Origin: Gammaproteobacteria bacterium
GTDB taxonomy: Bacteria; Pseudomonadota; Gammaproteobacteria; Pseudomonadales; Pseudomonadaceae
Assembly (NCBI GenBank): GCA_018827205.1
Contig: JAHJXZ010000226.1
Location: 1 to 46,752 of the forward strand
DNA: 46,752 bases
Direction: 5' to 3'
How positions within the stretch are numbered: the first letter of the stretch is position 1; every line of letters begins with the position of its first letter. The position numbers and the translations under genes were made by a program. The notes beneath the pieces were generated by a model, which searched no databases, was not told the origin of the DNA, and saw only the letters and a list, made by a program, of their open reading frames with translations. Below are positions 29,008 through 37,344 of the stretch, one piece after another.

Positions 29008-30317
29008 TTCACCGGCAAACTGACCGTAACCCGCAAGCCACCCAGTGGGCTGTCTGCCAGCTGTAAACTCCCGGCCCAGGCATCGACGATATCGCGCACG
29101 ATACCCAGGCCCAGGCCATGCCCGGCAACCTGCTCATCCAGGCGGCTGCCGCGGCTGAGCACTTCGTCCCGCAGCGCGGCATCTATACCTGGACCATCGT
29201 CATCAATCGTTAATTGATAGCCCTCAGCCACCTTGCTGATCTGCAGCTTTACTTGGCTGTCGGCCCACTTGCAGGCGTTGTCCAGCAGGTTGCCGAGCAA
29301 TTCTAGAAGGTCTTCACGGTCCCAGGGCAAGCGCAAGCCAGGCTCGGCCTGCCAGTCCAGCTGCAGGTGGTTGCCATGGATCATCACCAGGGTTGAGAAC
29401 AGCTCAGGCAGCTCACTGGCGCAGTCGAAATGCGCGCCCGGCAAGGCTTCGCCGGCTAAGCGTGCGCGGCCTAATTCGCGGGCGATACGCTGCTCGATCT
29501 GTTGCAGCTGCCCATTCAGGCTCTCGCGCAACTGCGGCAACTGTTTCAGTTCTTCCCGGGTGGCCAGGCTGACCAGCACCGCCAACGGCGTTTTTAGCGC
29601 ATGGCCGAGGTTGCCCAAGGCATTGCGTGAGCGTTTGAGGGTGTCTTCAGTGTGCGCCAGCAGGTGGTTGATTTGCGCCACCAACGGCTCCAGCTCCAAC
29701 GGCACCTGTTGGTCCAGCTGGCTGCGCTGGCCTTGCTGCAGTTGCATGAGCTGCCGACGGGCCTGCTCCAGCGGGCGCAATGCACGACTGACAGTCAGCC
29801 GCTGCAACAACAGAATCAGCACCAACGCGGCAATACCCAGGCCTAGGACCATTTTCTGCACCTGGCTGAAGCTGTTGAGTATGGGTGTGTAGTCACGTGC
29901 CACATGAATCACGATGGACTGGCCATAGCGCTGATAGTCGGCACGGTACACCAGCCACTGCTGACCTTGCGGCCCGTCGCCTAACGTATCTTGCAGCCCT
30001 GCTGCTGGCACCGGGGGCAGGTCACGATCCCATAGAGAACGTGAGCGCCAGCTCTGCTCGCCAAGATCGATACGAAAGTACAGCCCTGAATACGGCCGTT
30101 TGAACGCCGCACTGAGGCGCCGCTCATCCAGTTGCAGGCCGTTGGGGCCACGCACAATCGCGCCCAACAAGGTTTGCGTTTCGTCCTGTAGGGTTGTCTG
30201 CAAATAACCGCGCAGGCTGCGGTCGAACAGCCAGAGGCTGCTTTGCGCCAGCAGCAAACCGATAATCAGCAATACGCTGATCAGACCCAGGCTCAAACGC
30301 TGCTGAATTGACCTCAA
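28998..30317 (-). CDS. bqsS: Sensor histidine kinase, BqsS/CarS-like
   Basis: The 439-residue kinase has helix 1 (about 11-30), a periplasmic domain of about 125 residues, helix 2 (about 157-172), a HAMP-like linker, the phosphoacceptor motif [13 protein letters not shown] with His239, the N-box [13 protein letters not shown], and the ATP lid motifs DDDGPGI and GHGLGLGIV. It belongs to the PhoQ-like group. The start codon is TTG at 30317, overlapping the regulator stop by 4 bp. Position matches PA2656 BqsS, which senses Fe(II) and answers to Ca2+. I do not see the RExxE iron motif reported for BqsS in the periplasmic part, so the signal may differ. Confidence 0.75.
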   Translation of the reverse strand: MRSIQQRLSLGLISVLLIIGLLLAQSSLWLFDRSLRGYLQTTLQDETQTLLGAIVRGPNGLQLDERRLSAAFKRPYSGLYFRIDLGEQSWRSRSLWDRDLPPVPAAGLQDTLGDGPQGQQWLVYRADYQRYGQSIVIHVARDYTPILNSFSQVQKMVLGLGIAALVLILLLQRLTVSRALRPLEQARRQLMQLQQGQRSQLDQQVPLELEPLVAQINHLLAHTEDTLKRSRNALGNLGHALKTPLAVLVSLATREELKQLPQLRESLNGQLQQIEQRIARELGRARLAGEALPGAHFDCASELPELFSTLVMIHGNHLQLDWQAEPGLRLPWDREDLLELLGNLLDNACKWADSQVKLQISKVAEGYQLTIDDDGPGIDAALRDEVLSRGSRLDEQVAGHGLGLGIVRDIVDAWAGSLQLADSPLGGLRVTVSLPVKRT

Positions 30318-30982
30318 GCGGCATCCCCGCTGAAGCGATAGCCCTGGCCGCGGCGGGTTTCTATGATCTCGCGCCCCAGCTTGCGCCGAAGGTGATTGAC
30401 GTGTACCTCGATAACATTCGAGTCGCGTTCGCTCTCGCCGTCATACAGGTGTTCAGCCAGATGACTCTTCGACAGCAACTGCCCGGTATGGAGCATGAAA
30501 TAGCGCAGCAGCCGGAACTCCGCGGCGGTCAGCTGCACGTCTTCACCATTGCGTTTGACCGATTGCCGGCCTTCATCCAACTGCAAGCCTGCTGCCTCCA
30601 GTTGTGGCTGGTTGGCCAAGCCGTGGGCGCGGCGCAGCAGTGATTGAATGCGCAATTGCAGCTCTTCCGGGTGAAAGGGCTTGCTCAGGTAGTCATCTGC
30701 GCCCGCTTTAAGTCCTTCAATACGTTCGGCCCAGGAACCGCGAGCGGTAAGAATCAATACCGGTGTGGTCAGACCGCCCGCCCGCCACTCCTGCAAAACC
30801 TGCAATCCCGGTTTGCCAGGCAAACCGAGGTCAAGAATGATCAAATCATAAGGTTCGGTCGCGCCCTGATAGGCGGCATCACGGCCATCGGCCAACCAGT
30901 CCACCGCATACCCCTGACGGGTCAAGCCTGCCAGCAGCTCATCGGCCAGGGGGACATGGTCTTCAACCAGCAGTAGGCGCAT
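30314..30982 (-). CDS. bqsR: Response regulator, OmpR/PhoB family, BqsR/CarR-like
   Basis: The 222-residue regulator has a receiver domain (1-115) with the acidic pocket around VEDH, phosphoacceptor Asp51 in [11 protein letters not shown], and the conserved lysine in LSKPF near residue 102. A winged-helix DNA-binding domain (about 128-218) follows, with [29 protein letters not shown] and RRGQGYRF. It sits between a PepSY protein and its sensor kinase in a tightly overlapping minus-strand operon; its start codon directly follows the PepSY stop. Location matches PA2657 BqsR, and a BqsR-type box lies upstream of the operon, suggesting autoregulation. Confidence 0.8.
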   Translation of the reverse strand: MRLLLVEDHVPLADELLAGLTRQGYAVDWLADGRDAAYQGATEPYDLIILDLGLPGKPGLQVLQEWRAGGLTTPVLILTARGSWAERIEGLKAGADDYLSKPFHPEELQLRIQSLLRRAHGLANQPQLEAAGLQLDEGRQSVKRNGEDVQLTAAEFRLLRYFMLHTGQLLSKSHLAEHLYDGESERDSNVIEVHVNHLRRKLGREIIETRRGQGYRFSGDAA

Positions 30983-31300
30983 TCAGTCTTCTACCTCGTC
31001 CTTGAGCACTTCTCCGGTGCCGGCATGCAATTTCAGCTCACGCACCACGCCTTGCTCAGTCACCAGCTCGACTTCGTACACCAGTACGCCGTCCTCTTCT
31101 TCCAGCTCGACTTCCAGCAAAACTGCACCGGGATGACGCTGCATGGCCATTTGCAACAGCTGCTCGAGGGGCATGATCAGCCCCTCACGGCGCAGGCGAA
31201 GTGCTTCATCCTGATCCAGGTCTCGCGCACTGCTGCTGAGCGGCAGCGTTAGCAGCAGGCAGGCCAGGAGAGCGCGGGGAAACCAAGCTGTGGTGTTCAT
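30983..31300 (-). CDS. PepSY-domain periplasmic protein (second of pair)
   Basis: The 105-residue protein has a signal peptide (about 1-25, ending SSSARD) and one PepSY domain. The pattern is LEQLLQMAMQRHPGAVLLEVELEEEDGVLVYEVELVTEQGVVRELKLHAGTGEVLKDEVED, in which the acid-rich centre and C-terminus are notable. PepSY proteins may inhibit peptidases or modulate periplasmic sensing. Its ATG overlaps the upstream stop by one base (TAATG) and its own stop abuts the regulator start, so it is translationally coupled with both. The place matches PA2658 (bqsQ) of the bqs operon. Confidence 0.82.
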   Translation of the reverse strand: MNTTAWFPRALLACLLLTLPLSSSARDLDQDEALRLRREGLIMPLEQLLQMAMQRHPGAVLLEVELEEEDGVLVYEVELVTEQGVVRELKLHAGTGEVLKDEVED

Positions 31301-31608
31301 TAATCGTCTCGTTGGTTCTTCAGCACTTGGCCGTTAGTGGCATCCAGCTCAACATCCCACTGCACGCCCTGGGCGTCGCGAACTTCAACCTGGTAGATGT
31401 AGCGGCCATATTCTTCTTCCAACTCAGTGTCTTCGGTCTTGCTGCCAGGATGCAGTGCCAAGGCGGCAGCGTTGAGTTTTTCGAAGGACTGGATGGTGCC
31501 GGCGTCACGCAGTTTGAGCGCTTCATCCGGGCCTAAGTCACGGGCTTGGGCCAGGCCGGCAGTCAGGGTCAGAGCAGCAGCGGCAAATACGGCAGTCAGT
31601 GTTTTCAT
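31300..31608 (-). CDS. PepSY-domain periplasmic protein (first of pair)
   Basis: The 102-residue protein has a clear signal peptide (about 1-22, cleavage after LAQA) and a single PepSY domain with EEEYGRYIYQVEVRDAQGVQWDVELDATNGQVL. I chose ATG 31608 with AAGGAC as ribosome binding site; a TTG at 31614 is in frame. It is the first gene of the operon PepSY-PepSY-regulator-sensor. It resembles its neighbour over the whole domain (ARDLxxDEAL...R..G near the N-terminus), so the pair probably arose by tandem duplication. The place matches PA2659 (bqsP). Confidence 0.82.
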   Translation of the reverse strand: MKTLTAVFAAAALTLTAGLAQARDLGPDEALKLRDAGTIQSFEKLNAAALALHPGSKTEDTELEEEYGRYIYQVEVRDAQGVQWDVELDATNGQVLKNQRDD

Positions 31609-31662
31609 GTTCAAGTCCTTTATGGCATTGGCTTTCGACGCAGCCCAAGTTACTGCACACGA

Positions 31663-31678
31663 CTTAACTCAAGCTGAA
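31663..31678 (-). promoter_or_regulatory. Candidate BqsR box upstream of the PepSY/two-component operon
   Basis: On the minus strand the site reads TTCAG-N6-TTAAG, nine of ten bases of the BqsR consensus TTAAG-N6-TTAAG as I recall it. It lies 54 bp before the first start codon of the operon, a good position for an OmpR-family activator that overlaps the minus-35. A separate CTTAAG lies nearby at 31683-31688. Confidence 0.65.
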
Positions 31679-31803
31679 TTTGCTTAAGGCGTCGCGCAAA
31701 CGCTGACTTATCCAAATCCGTGCACCCATCATTCACATGCTGAAGTCGCTTGGCCTAGCAACTCGGCGCTTTATAATCGCTGCCTTGCGCGATGGAGGCC
31801 AGC

Positions 31804-32883
31804 ATGAGTGCGATATTAATCAAGTCCCCTGCTTTGACGATCAAGGCCGGTAAACGTGCCCTCGCGCGAATTCGCGAGCACGGCTTACAGCCAGCCGACG
31901 TCGGCATTCTGCCAGGCGCGGCAGGCGGCCCGAAGGCGCTGGGAATTCAGGGGCTGGATCTGGCGCTGTTTGGCGACTGGCTGCAGCGTGCGCCCCGCGA
32001 ACGTTCGCTGATTGGCGCGTCCATTGGTTCCTGGCGTTTCGCCAGCGCCTGTTTACCGGATGCGGCAGCTGGCCTGCGCCGCCTCGGTGAGCTGTATACC
32101 TCGCAGCGTTTTGCCAAAGGCGTGAGCATGGCGCAGGTGTCGAGTAGCTGCAGCCTGATGCTCGACCAGCTGCTGGGCAACGACAGCGATAGCATCCTCA
32201 ACAACCCGCATTACCGCTTGAATATCGTTGTGGTGAAAAGCCATGGCCTGCTGCAGCACGATCATCGCGGCGCCCTCGGCCTGGGCCTGTCGTCGGTAAT
32301 TGGCAGCAACCTGCTGGGCCGCCCGCGCCTGGCCAAGCATTTCGAGCGGGTGATTCTGCACGACGCTCGCCTGGCTCCGCCGCTGGGCGCGCTCAGCGAC
32401 TTTCCCTCGCGCTACCTGCAGCTCGATAGTGGCAACCTGCGTCATGCACTGCTGGCCTCGGGCTCCATCCCAATGATCATGCAAGGCGTGCGTGATATTC
32501 CCGGTGCTGGCCCCGGAACTTATCGCGATGGCGGCCTGCTCGACTATCACCTCGACCTGCCCTACAGCGGCGAAGATATCGTGCTCTACCCGCACTTCAC
32601 CGATAAGGTCATTCCCGGCTGGTTCGACAAGGGCATGCCCTGGCGTCGTGGCGACGCTGGGCGTCTGCAGGATGTATTGCTGCTGGCACCCTCACGTGAC
32701 TATCTGGCGCGCCTGCCCCATGGCAAACTCCCCGACCGCAAGGATTTCAGCCGTTACCTCGGCGATGATGCAGGCCGCGAGCGCTATTGGCGCACGGCCA
32801 TGAGCGAAAGCCAGCGGCTTGGTGACGAGTTTCTCGAACTGGCCGACAGCGGCCGCCTTAGCGAACGTTTGCAGCCACTTTAA
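31804..32883 (+). CDS. Patatin-like phospholipase-family protein
   Basis: The 359-residue protein has the patatin catalytic dyad pattern. The nucleophile elbow GASIGS (71-76) places the serine at Ser73, preceded by a GAAGG oxyanion loop at 38-42, and the dyad aspartate is in RDGG (Asp242). It has no signal peptide, so it is probably cytoplasmic or membrane-associated. Members hydrolyse phospholipids or other acyl esters. I chose ATG 31804 because GGAGG lies five bases upstream; an ATG at 31792 is in frame. It is divergent from the PepSY operon and followed by another serine hydrolase gene 50 bp downstream, so the two probably form one unit. Confidence 0.8.
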   Translation: MSAILIKSPALTIKAGKRALARIREHGLQPADVGILPGAAGGPKALGIQGLDLALFGDWLQRAPRERSLIGASIGSWRFASACLPDAAAGLRRLGELYTSQRFAKGVSMAQVSSSCSLMLDQLLGNDSDSILNNPHYRLNIVVVKSHGLLQHDHRGALGLGLSSVIGSNLLGRPRLAKHFERVILHDARLAPPLGALSDFPSRYLQLDSGNLRHALLASGSIPMIMQGVRDIPGAGPGTYRDGGLLDYHLDLPYSGEDIVLYPHFTDKVIPGWFDKGMPWRRGDAGRLQDVLLLAPSRDYLARLPHGKLPDRKDFSRYLGDDAGRERYWRTAMSESQRLGDEFLELADSGRLSERLQPL

Positions 32884-32933
32884 AGACTGACGCCGGCCGA
32901 ACAACCAAGACAGCATGACCAAGGATGGCCAGG

Positions 32934-33773
32934 ATGAAACTCGCAGTCGCCATTATCCACGGCATCGGCACGCAACCCGACCTGCGTGACGACGAAGGCC
33001 AGCACGCCTTTGCCCAGAGCCTAATCGCCGGGTTACGCCAACGCCTGGGCGCAGAAGCCGATCAGGTGGCCTTTCAAACGCTGTACTGGGCCAGTGTGCT
33101 GGACAAGCGACAACTGGCGTTTCTCGACAAACTGAATGACCAGCCCGTGCGCTGGCGTTGGTTGCGGCGCATAGTCACGCTGTTTCTCGGTGATGCCAGC
33201 GGCTATCGCCAAGTCAGCCAGGCCTACGACACGACCTACGAAGAAGTCCATCAGTGCCTACGTAGCGGCCTCAATGCCTTGCGTGCAAAAGTCGATGCCG
33301 ACACCCCGCTGGTGGTGCTCGCACACTCGTTGGGTGGGCATATCTTCTCCAACTTCGCCTGGGATCAGCAACGCATCAACTCGGTTGAGGAGTGCCCGCT
33401 TGATCCCTTTCTGGCCCTGGAAACCCTGAGCGGCTTGATCACCTTTGGCTGCAATATCCCGCTGTTTACCTTTGCTTACGACCCTGTCATGCCCATCCGC
33501 TTCCCCGGTCACTGCCTGACCGACGCGGTTACTGAGCAGGCGCGCTGGCTCAACATCTATGCCCCTGCCGACCCACTGGGTTACCCGCTGCGGCCACTGC
33601 CCAATTACGCCGCAGTGGTCGCCGAAGACCGTGCCATGCCAGTGGGCACCTGGTACGAACGGCATACACCCCTGAGCCACGTCGGTTATTGGGATGACCG
33701 TGGGTTTCAGCGCTACATCGCCCGTTATCTGCAGCAATTACTAGCGGTCTGTAAAGGATCAGAGAGGGTCTAA
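32934..33773 (+). CDS. Alpha/beta-hydrolase fold protein
   Basis: The 279-residue protein starts with the beta-strand MKLAVAIIHGIGTQ (oxyanion HG near 9-10) and has the nucleophile elbow AHSLGGH with Ser132. A candidate acid and histidine lie in the C-terminal third (YAPADPLGYPLR, and HVGYWDDRGF where the histidine precedes). There is no signal peptide. The exact family and substrate are unknown; it resembles uncharacterised lipase-like esterases. The ATG at 32934 has AAGGA upstream; an ATG at 32925 is in frame. It follows the patatin-like gene. Confidence 0.72.
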   Translation: MKLAVAIIHGIGTQPDLRDDEGQHAFAQSLIAGLRQRLGAEADQVAFQTLYWASVLDKRQLAFLDKLNDQPVRWRWLRRIVTLFLGDASGYRQVSQAYDTTYEEVHQCLRSGLNALRAKVDADTPLVVLAHSLGGHIFSNFAWDQQRINSVEECPLDPFLALETLSGLITFGCNIPLFTFAYDPVMPIRFPGHCLTDAVTEQARWLNIYAPADPLGYPLRPLPNYAAVVAEDRAMPVGTWYERHTPLSHVGYWDDRGFQRYIARYLQQLLAVCKGSERV

Positions 33774-33961
33774 GTCTCTCTTCCTCGCCCTGTTTCTCGG
33801 CTTACGCAATTAAAACTGTGATTTATCGGACAATTTCTTGCATTTTTACGCCCACATGTGACTTAACGGTCAGCTTCGTTCATCAACACATATGACTGGC
33901 AAGCGTGAATCTACCGTTTGCCCCTTTGTGTATTTGGGATCACCTCGGAGAAACCGACCCC

Positions 33962-34231
33962 ATGAACGCACCGCTGCGTTTTAACGAAGCTCTGCTGATT
34001 GCCGACCGCGCCTTTCAACCTTTCCAATGCGTCGCCTGGGCCCCGCAAGATGGCACTGGCAACCTCAGCCTCAGTGTGATCGACCGTACCAGCACTCGCC
34101 TGCTCGGCCGCACGCAACTGTCCAGCACCATCTACAGCGATCCAGTGCAATTTGCCGATCTGCTCAAGCAGTCCCGTGAGCAGCTCAGCCAGCAAGGTTT
34201 CGCCTTGGAACCATGGAGCATGCCGGAGTAA
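33962..34231 (+). CDS. Small conserved hypothetical protein
   Basis: This is an 89-residue soluble protein beginning MNAPLRFNEALLIADRAF, with alternating strand and helix, including WAPQDGTGNLSLSVIDR and LLKQSREQLSQQGFALEPW. I do not recognise a family. A GGAG lies 11 bases before ATG 33962. Upstream is about 190 bp of noncoding DNA, downstream about 200 bp. The reading frame, start site and codon use support a real gene, but no function can be given. Confidence 0.55.
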   Translation: MNAPLRFNEALLIADRAFQPFQCVAWAPQDGTGNLSLSVIDRTSTRLLGRTQLSSTIYSDPVQFADLLKQSREQLSQQGFALEPWSMPE

Positions 34232-34436
34232 TCGGCTGCTGCGACAAGGGCTCTGAGCTGCCGACTGGCCCCTCTTCCTATCAGAGCCCTTAACTTCCTC
34301 TACGTCGCACTGTTTTATGCGTCTCTTCGCTTACGAATTTCCCCACACACCTTGCACTTCTTTTGACGGCCGAGCTTTGCTGTGCTCGCGTATTAGCGCT
34401 TATGCTCAGCAAACGAATGATTGTGAGGAGTCTGCC

Positions 34437-34664
34437 ATGCTGCAATTGCGCCCCAACTGTGAAAGCTGTGACTGTGATCTGCCAGCAGACTCAACTGATG
34501 CGTTGATCTGCTCATTCGAATGTACGTTCTGCCGCGAATGCGCCGAGAACACTCTCCAGGGCACCTGCCCGAACTGTGGTGGTGAATTGCTGCAGCGACC
34601 GCGCCGCCCGGCCGCAAAACTGCTGCAATACCCGGCCTCCACTGAACGTGTCAACAAAGCCTGA
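34437..34664 (+). CDS. DUF1272-type small zinc-ribbon protein
   Basis: The 75-residue protein is cysteine-rich: CESCDCDL near residue 8, then CSFECTFCRECAENTLQGTCPNCGGEL, which provides about eight cysteines for a zinc site. This pattern matches the DUF1272 family, whose function is unknown. The ATG at 34437 has a GAGGAG ribosome binding site. It is followed 38 bp later by another small gene on the same strand. Confidence 0.8.
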   Translation: MLQLRPNCESCDCDLPADSTDALICSFECTFCRECAENTLQGTCPNCGGELLQRPRRPAAKLLQYPASTERVNKA

Positions 34665-34702
34665 CCCGCGGCAAAGCCAGTCAAAGCAAACAGGAGGTGC
34701 TT

Positions 34703-34918
34703 GTGAGCGAAGAGGAAAACAAACCACTGACGCTATGGGAGATGCTGCAAAGCGTGCTGAGCGCAGCACTCGGTGTGCAAAGCGGGAAGAACCGTAGCCG
34801 CGATTTCTCACGGGGTAAGCCCAGCCATTTCATCATTCTCGGTGTGTTGTTCACAGCCGTGTTTGTGCTGGTGATCTTCGGCATCGTCAAACTGGTGCTG
34901 CACCTGGCAGGCGTCTGA
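34703..34918 (+). CDS. DUF2970 single-pass membrane protein
   Basis: The 71-residue protein starts with GTG (34703), five bases after AGGAGG. An N-terminal amphipathic part (LTLWEMLQSVLSAALGVQ) is followed by a basic stretch and one membrane helix near the C-terminus (about 44-66: HFIILGVLFTAVFVLVIFGIV). This is the DUF2970 pattern, widely found in proteobacteria without known role. It converges on a periplasmic binding protein gene one base beyond its stop. Confidence 0.8.
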   Translation: MSEEENKPLTLWEMLQSVLSAALGVQSGKNRSRDFSRGKPSHFIILGVLFTAVFVLVIFGIVKLVLHLAGV

Positions 34919-34919
34919 C

Positions 34920-36032
34920 TTACTGCAGCAACGGTTTGATGGAGAAACCGTAATCCTTGATCTGCGGTCGGTACACAGCGCTGAACTGGCGGAAATCCAG
35001 GCCGTAACCTGGCACTTTGAGGCGTTTTTTCAGATACGCAGCCTGTTTGGCATCGAGCAGGCTGAACAACTGATCAACCCGATCCTTGCCGCCGCGGGCG
35101 GCAAAATCCACCCCAGCATGGTAATCATGCAACATCACCATCGCCCACCCGCCCAGGGTGAAATGTCCGCCGACCAGCACGCAGAGCTTACCGTCGATAC
35201 GCGCCTGCAGTACTTCATCCGAGTTGTTCAGCGCTGAAAGGTAAATATCCTTACCAGGTTGTTTTCCCAACTCCTGCGCAGCCTGCATCACCCCAAAAGC
35301 CATTTCGTCATTGGCCGACCACACCAGCTGCACTTCGGGATGGCGCGGTAACATCAACCGTGCTTGCTCGTAGGCACGCTGACGCTTCCACTCGCCCTGC
35401 AACATCTGCTGCAGTTTGATCTCAGGGTGTTCGCGCAAAGCACGGTGCAAGCCCTCTTCGCGCAGGCTTGAAGACGGTGTAAAACGAACACCAGCAAACG
35501 CCAGCAGGCTACCCGGCTTACCTTTCAGCTTGGCGATCAGGGCTTTCGCCATCCAGTAACCGGCTTGTTCGTCATTGGGGATCAGGCTGCCTATCCAGTT
35601 ACGGTACTGCCCACGCGAACCACCAATTATCTGCTGCTGTTCTGGCGTTAAGGTGCTATGCAGGGAAAACAGTTTGATCGGGCTATCGGCAAACAGCCTG
35701 AGCAATTCCGGCGCGGTGTACATTTCATTGACGAATATCAGGTAGTCCGGCTGTTTGTCGCGGGCTAGCACGCTGCGGGCTTTTTCCAGTAGCTGCGGTG
35801 GATTACGTTCGCCGTATATAACCTGCAACTGCATACCCAGGTCATCGGCCGCGGCCTGCATAAAGTCGCTGTAACCCACCCAGAATGGTTCGTCGGAAAA
35901 ACCAGGGTTGAGGAATACCACCGACGCCGGTGCCTTAACCGCTGCGCGCGAGTTTTCTGCGACGGCCGGAAGAACCAGGCCAAACGCCAATAAGCACACA
36001 GCGTAAATAACAGCTAAAACGGACCTGAACAC
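34920..36032 (-). CDS. Orphan periplasmic sugar-type substrate-binding protein
   Basis: The 370-residue protein has a signal peptide (about 1-25, ending LPAVAEN) and the periplasmic binding protein type I fold: PGFSDEPFWVGY, DYLIFVNEMYTAPELL, LIPNDEQAGYWMAKAL, and VWSANDEMAFGVMQAAQELGKQPG followed by ALNNSDEVLQ. The start is GTG at 36032 with AGGAGG six bases before; the frame extends upstream but without a ribosome binding site. No ABC permease or ATPase genes are adjacent. It may serve a remote transporter or a sensor, as binding proteins do in some two-component or chemosensory systems. Confidence 0.82.
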   Translation of the reverse strand: MFRSVLAVIYAVCLLAFGLVLPAVAENSRAAVKAPASVVFLNPGFSDEPFWVGYSDFMQAAADDLGMQLQVIYGERNPPQLLEKARSVLARDKQPDYLIFVNEMYTAPELLRLFADSPIKLFSLHSTLTPEQQQIIGGSRGQYRNWIGSLIPNDEQAGYWMAKALIAKLKGKPGSLLAFAGVRFTPSSSLREEGLHRALREHPEIKLQQMLQGEWKRQRAYEQARLMLPRHPEVQLVWSANDEMAFGVMQAAQELGKQPGKDIYLSALNNSDEVLQARIDGKLCVLVGGHFTLGGWAMVMLHDYHAGVDFAARGGKDRVDQLFSLLDAKQAAYLKKRLKVPGYGLDFRQFSAVYRPQIKDYGFSIKPLLQ

Positions 36033-36215
36033 GCCATGCCTCCTGAAAGGGACGCAGAGTATATCGGTAAAGCCATAGCAATTAGCCATCTAATAGCCTG
36101 TTGAAAACCCACCTACGCCGTCATCGCGGCATCACTCGTAGCCTTGCAGCCAAGACGACGCAGAGCACAATCGCTACAATCGCCAGCCATTCCTGCCCTC
36201 TAACACCGGTGTTTT

Positions 36216-36782
36216 ATGTCGCCTCTGGAAATCATCGCTTCAGCCCTGGGTGTCTGGGCCGTCTGGCTAACTGTGCGGCAAAATCGCTGGTGCTGGCCGC
36301 TGGGTTTGCTGATGGTGCTGATGTACGCCTGGATCTTCTATGACGGTAAGTTGTACTCGAACATGCTGCTGCAGGGCGTATATGCCGTGTTGCAAGGTTA
36401 CGGCTGGTGGCAATGGACACGCGGCGGCAGTAGTCATAGCGGAGTACAAGTCAGCAGGCTCAGCCAACAAGGCATATTGATCAGCTTAGCAATAGGTGCA
36501 GTCGGTGCACTTGTGCTTGGTTACCTGATGGCCACCTTCACCGACGCGGCGGCACCCTGGCAGGACGCCGCACTGAGCGCATTCAGCCTGGTCGCCCAAG
36601 TTTGGATGGCGCAGAAGCGCGTTGAGTGCTGGTCGCTGTGGATCGTCCTCGATCTGCTGTTCGTTGCGCTGTTTGTGCAGCAAGGTCTGTACCCGACTGC
36701 CGCACTGTATGGACTGTTTACCCTGCTGGCGGTCAATGGCTGGCTAACCTGGCGGCGTGATCGCGCGCTGGTCAATGCATGA
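36216..36782 (+). CDS. pnuC: PnuC-like nicotinamide riboside transporter
   Basis: The 188-residue inner-membrane protein has about six to seven helices and the PnuC signature around NRWCWPLGLLMVLMYAWIFYDGKLYSNMLLQGVY and VECWSLWIVLDLLFVALFV, with the conserved tryptophans of the binding site. PnuC transporters carry nicotinamide riboside by facilitated diffusion, trapped by a kinase inside. Here the kinase gene follows 10 bp later on the same strand, which strongly supports the assignment. The ribosome binding site is poor. Related transporters may carry thiamine, but the kinase neighbour argues for nicotinamide riboside. Confidence 0.87.
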   Translation: MSPLEIIASALGVWAVWLTVRQNRWCWPLGLLMVLMYAWIFYDGKLYSNMLLQGVYAVLQGYGWWQWTRGGSSHSGVQVSRLSQQGILISLAIGAVGALVLGYLMATFTDAAAPWQDAALSAFSLVAQVWMAQKRVECWSLWIVLDLLFVALFVQQGLYPTAALYGLFTLLAVNGWLTWRRDRALVNA

Positions 36783-36792
36783 AGGCCCGAAT

Positions 36793-37344
36793 ATGAAGGT
36801 ACTGGTGCTCACTGGGCCGGAATCCAGCGGCAAAAGCTGGTTGGCCGGGCATATCCAGGCGAACTTTGGTGGCGTGCTGGTTGGCGAGTACGTGCGGCAC
36901 TTCATCGAGCGTGAGCAGCGCGATACCTGCTACGCCGATATCAGCACCATCGCTCAGGGTCAATTAGCCTGGGAAGATCAAGCCAGGGCGGCGCGCCCCG
37001 AGCTACTGATCCTCGACACTCACCTGCTGAGCAATCTGCTCTGGAGTCGCGAACTGTTTGGTGACTGCCCCACCTGGATCGAACAAGCCCTGTTCGAACG
37101 TGACTACCATCTGCACCTGTTACTCGACCCCGTCGATGTGCCCTGGGTCGACGATGGCCAGCGCTGCCAGCCGGAGTTGGCCCAGCGCCTGGCGTTCTAC
37201 CAGCGGTGCGAGCACTGGTTACGGCTGCATCAACAGCCAGTGCAATGCATTCAGGGCGACTGGGCGCAGCGCCGTGAGCAGACGCTGGCGACAGTGACGC
37301 ACTGGCTCAACTCAACGCAACAGCACACTCGCCCAGGCCACTAG
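36793..37344 (+). CDS. NadR-type ATPase/ribosylnicotinamide kinase-like protein
   Basis: The 183-residue protein has the P-loop GPESSGKS (8-15), the Walker B-like LLILDTHLLSNLLW, and the DPVDVPWVDDGQR substrate-lid segment that is typical of the NadR kinase domain. It lacks the N-terminal adenylyltransferase and regulatory domains of E. coli NadR, so it is a stand-alone kinase. With PnuC it would phosphorylate imported nicotinamide riboside to NMN and trap it. I chose ATG 36793, preceded by a purine-rich stretch. Its last 33 bp overlap the convergent DUF3429 gene. Confidence 0.85.
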   Translation: MKVLVLTGPESSGKSWLAGHIQANFGGVLVGEYVRHFIEREQRDTCYADISTIAQGQLAWEDQARAARPELLILDTHLLSNLLWSRELFGDCPTWIEQALFERDYHLHLLLDPVDVPWVDDGQRCQPELAQRLAFYQRCEHWLRLHQQPVQCIQGDWAQRREQTLATVTHWLNSTQQHTRPGH

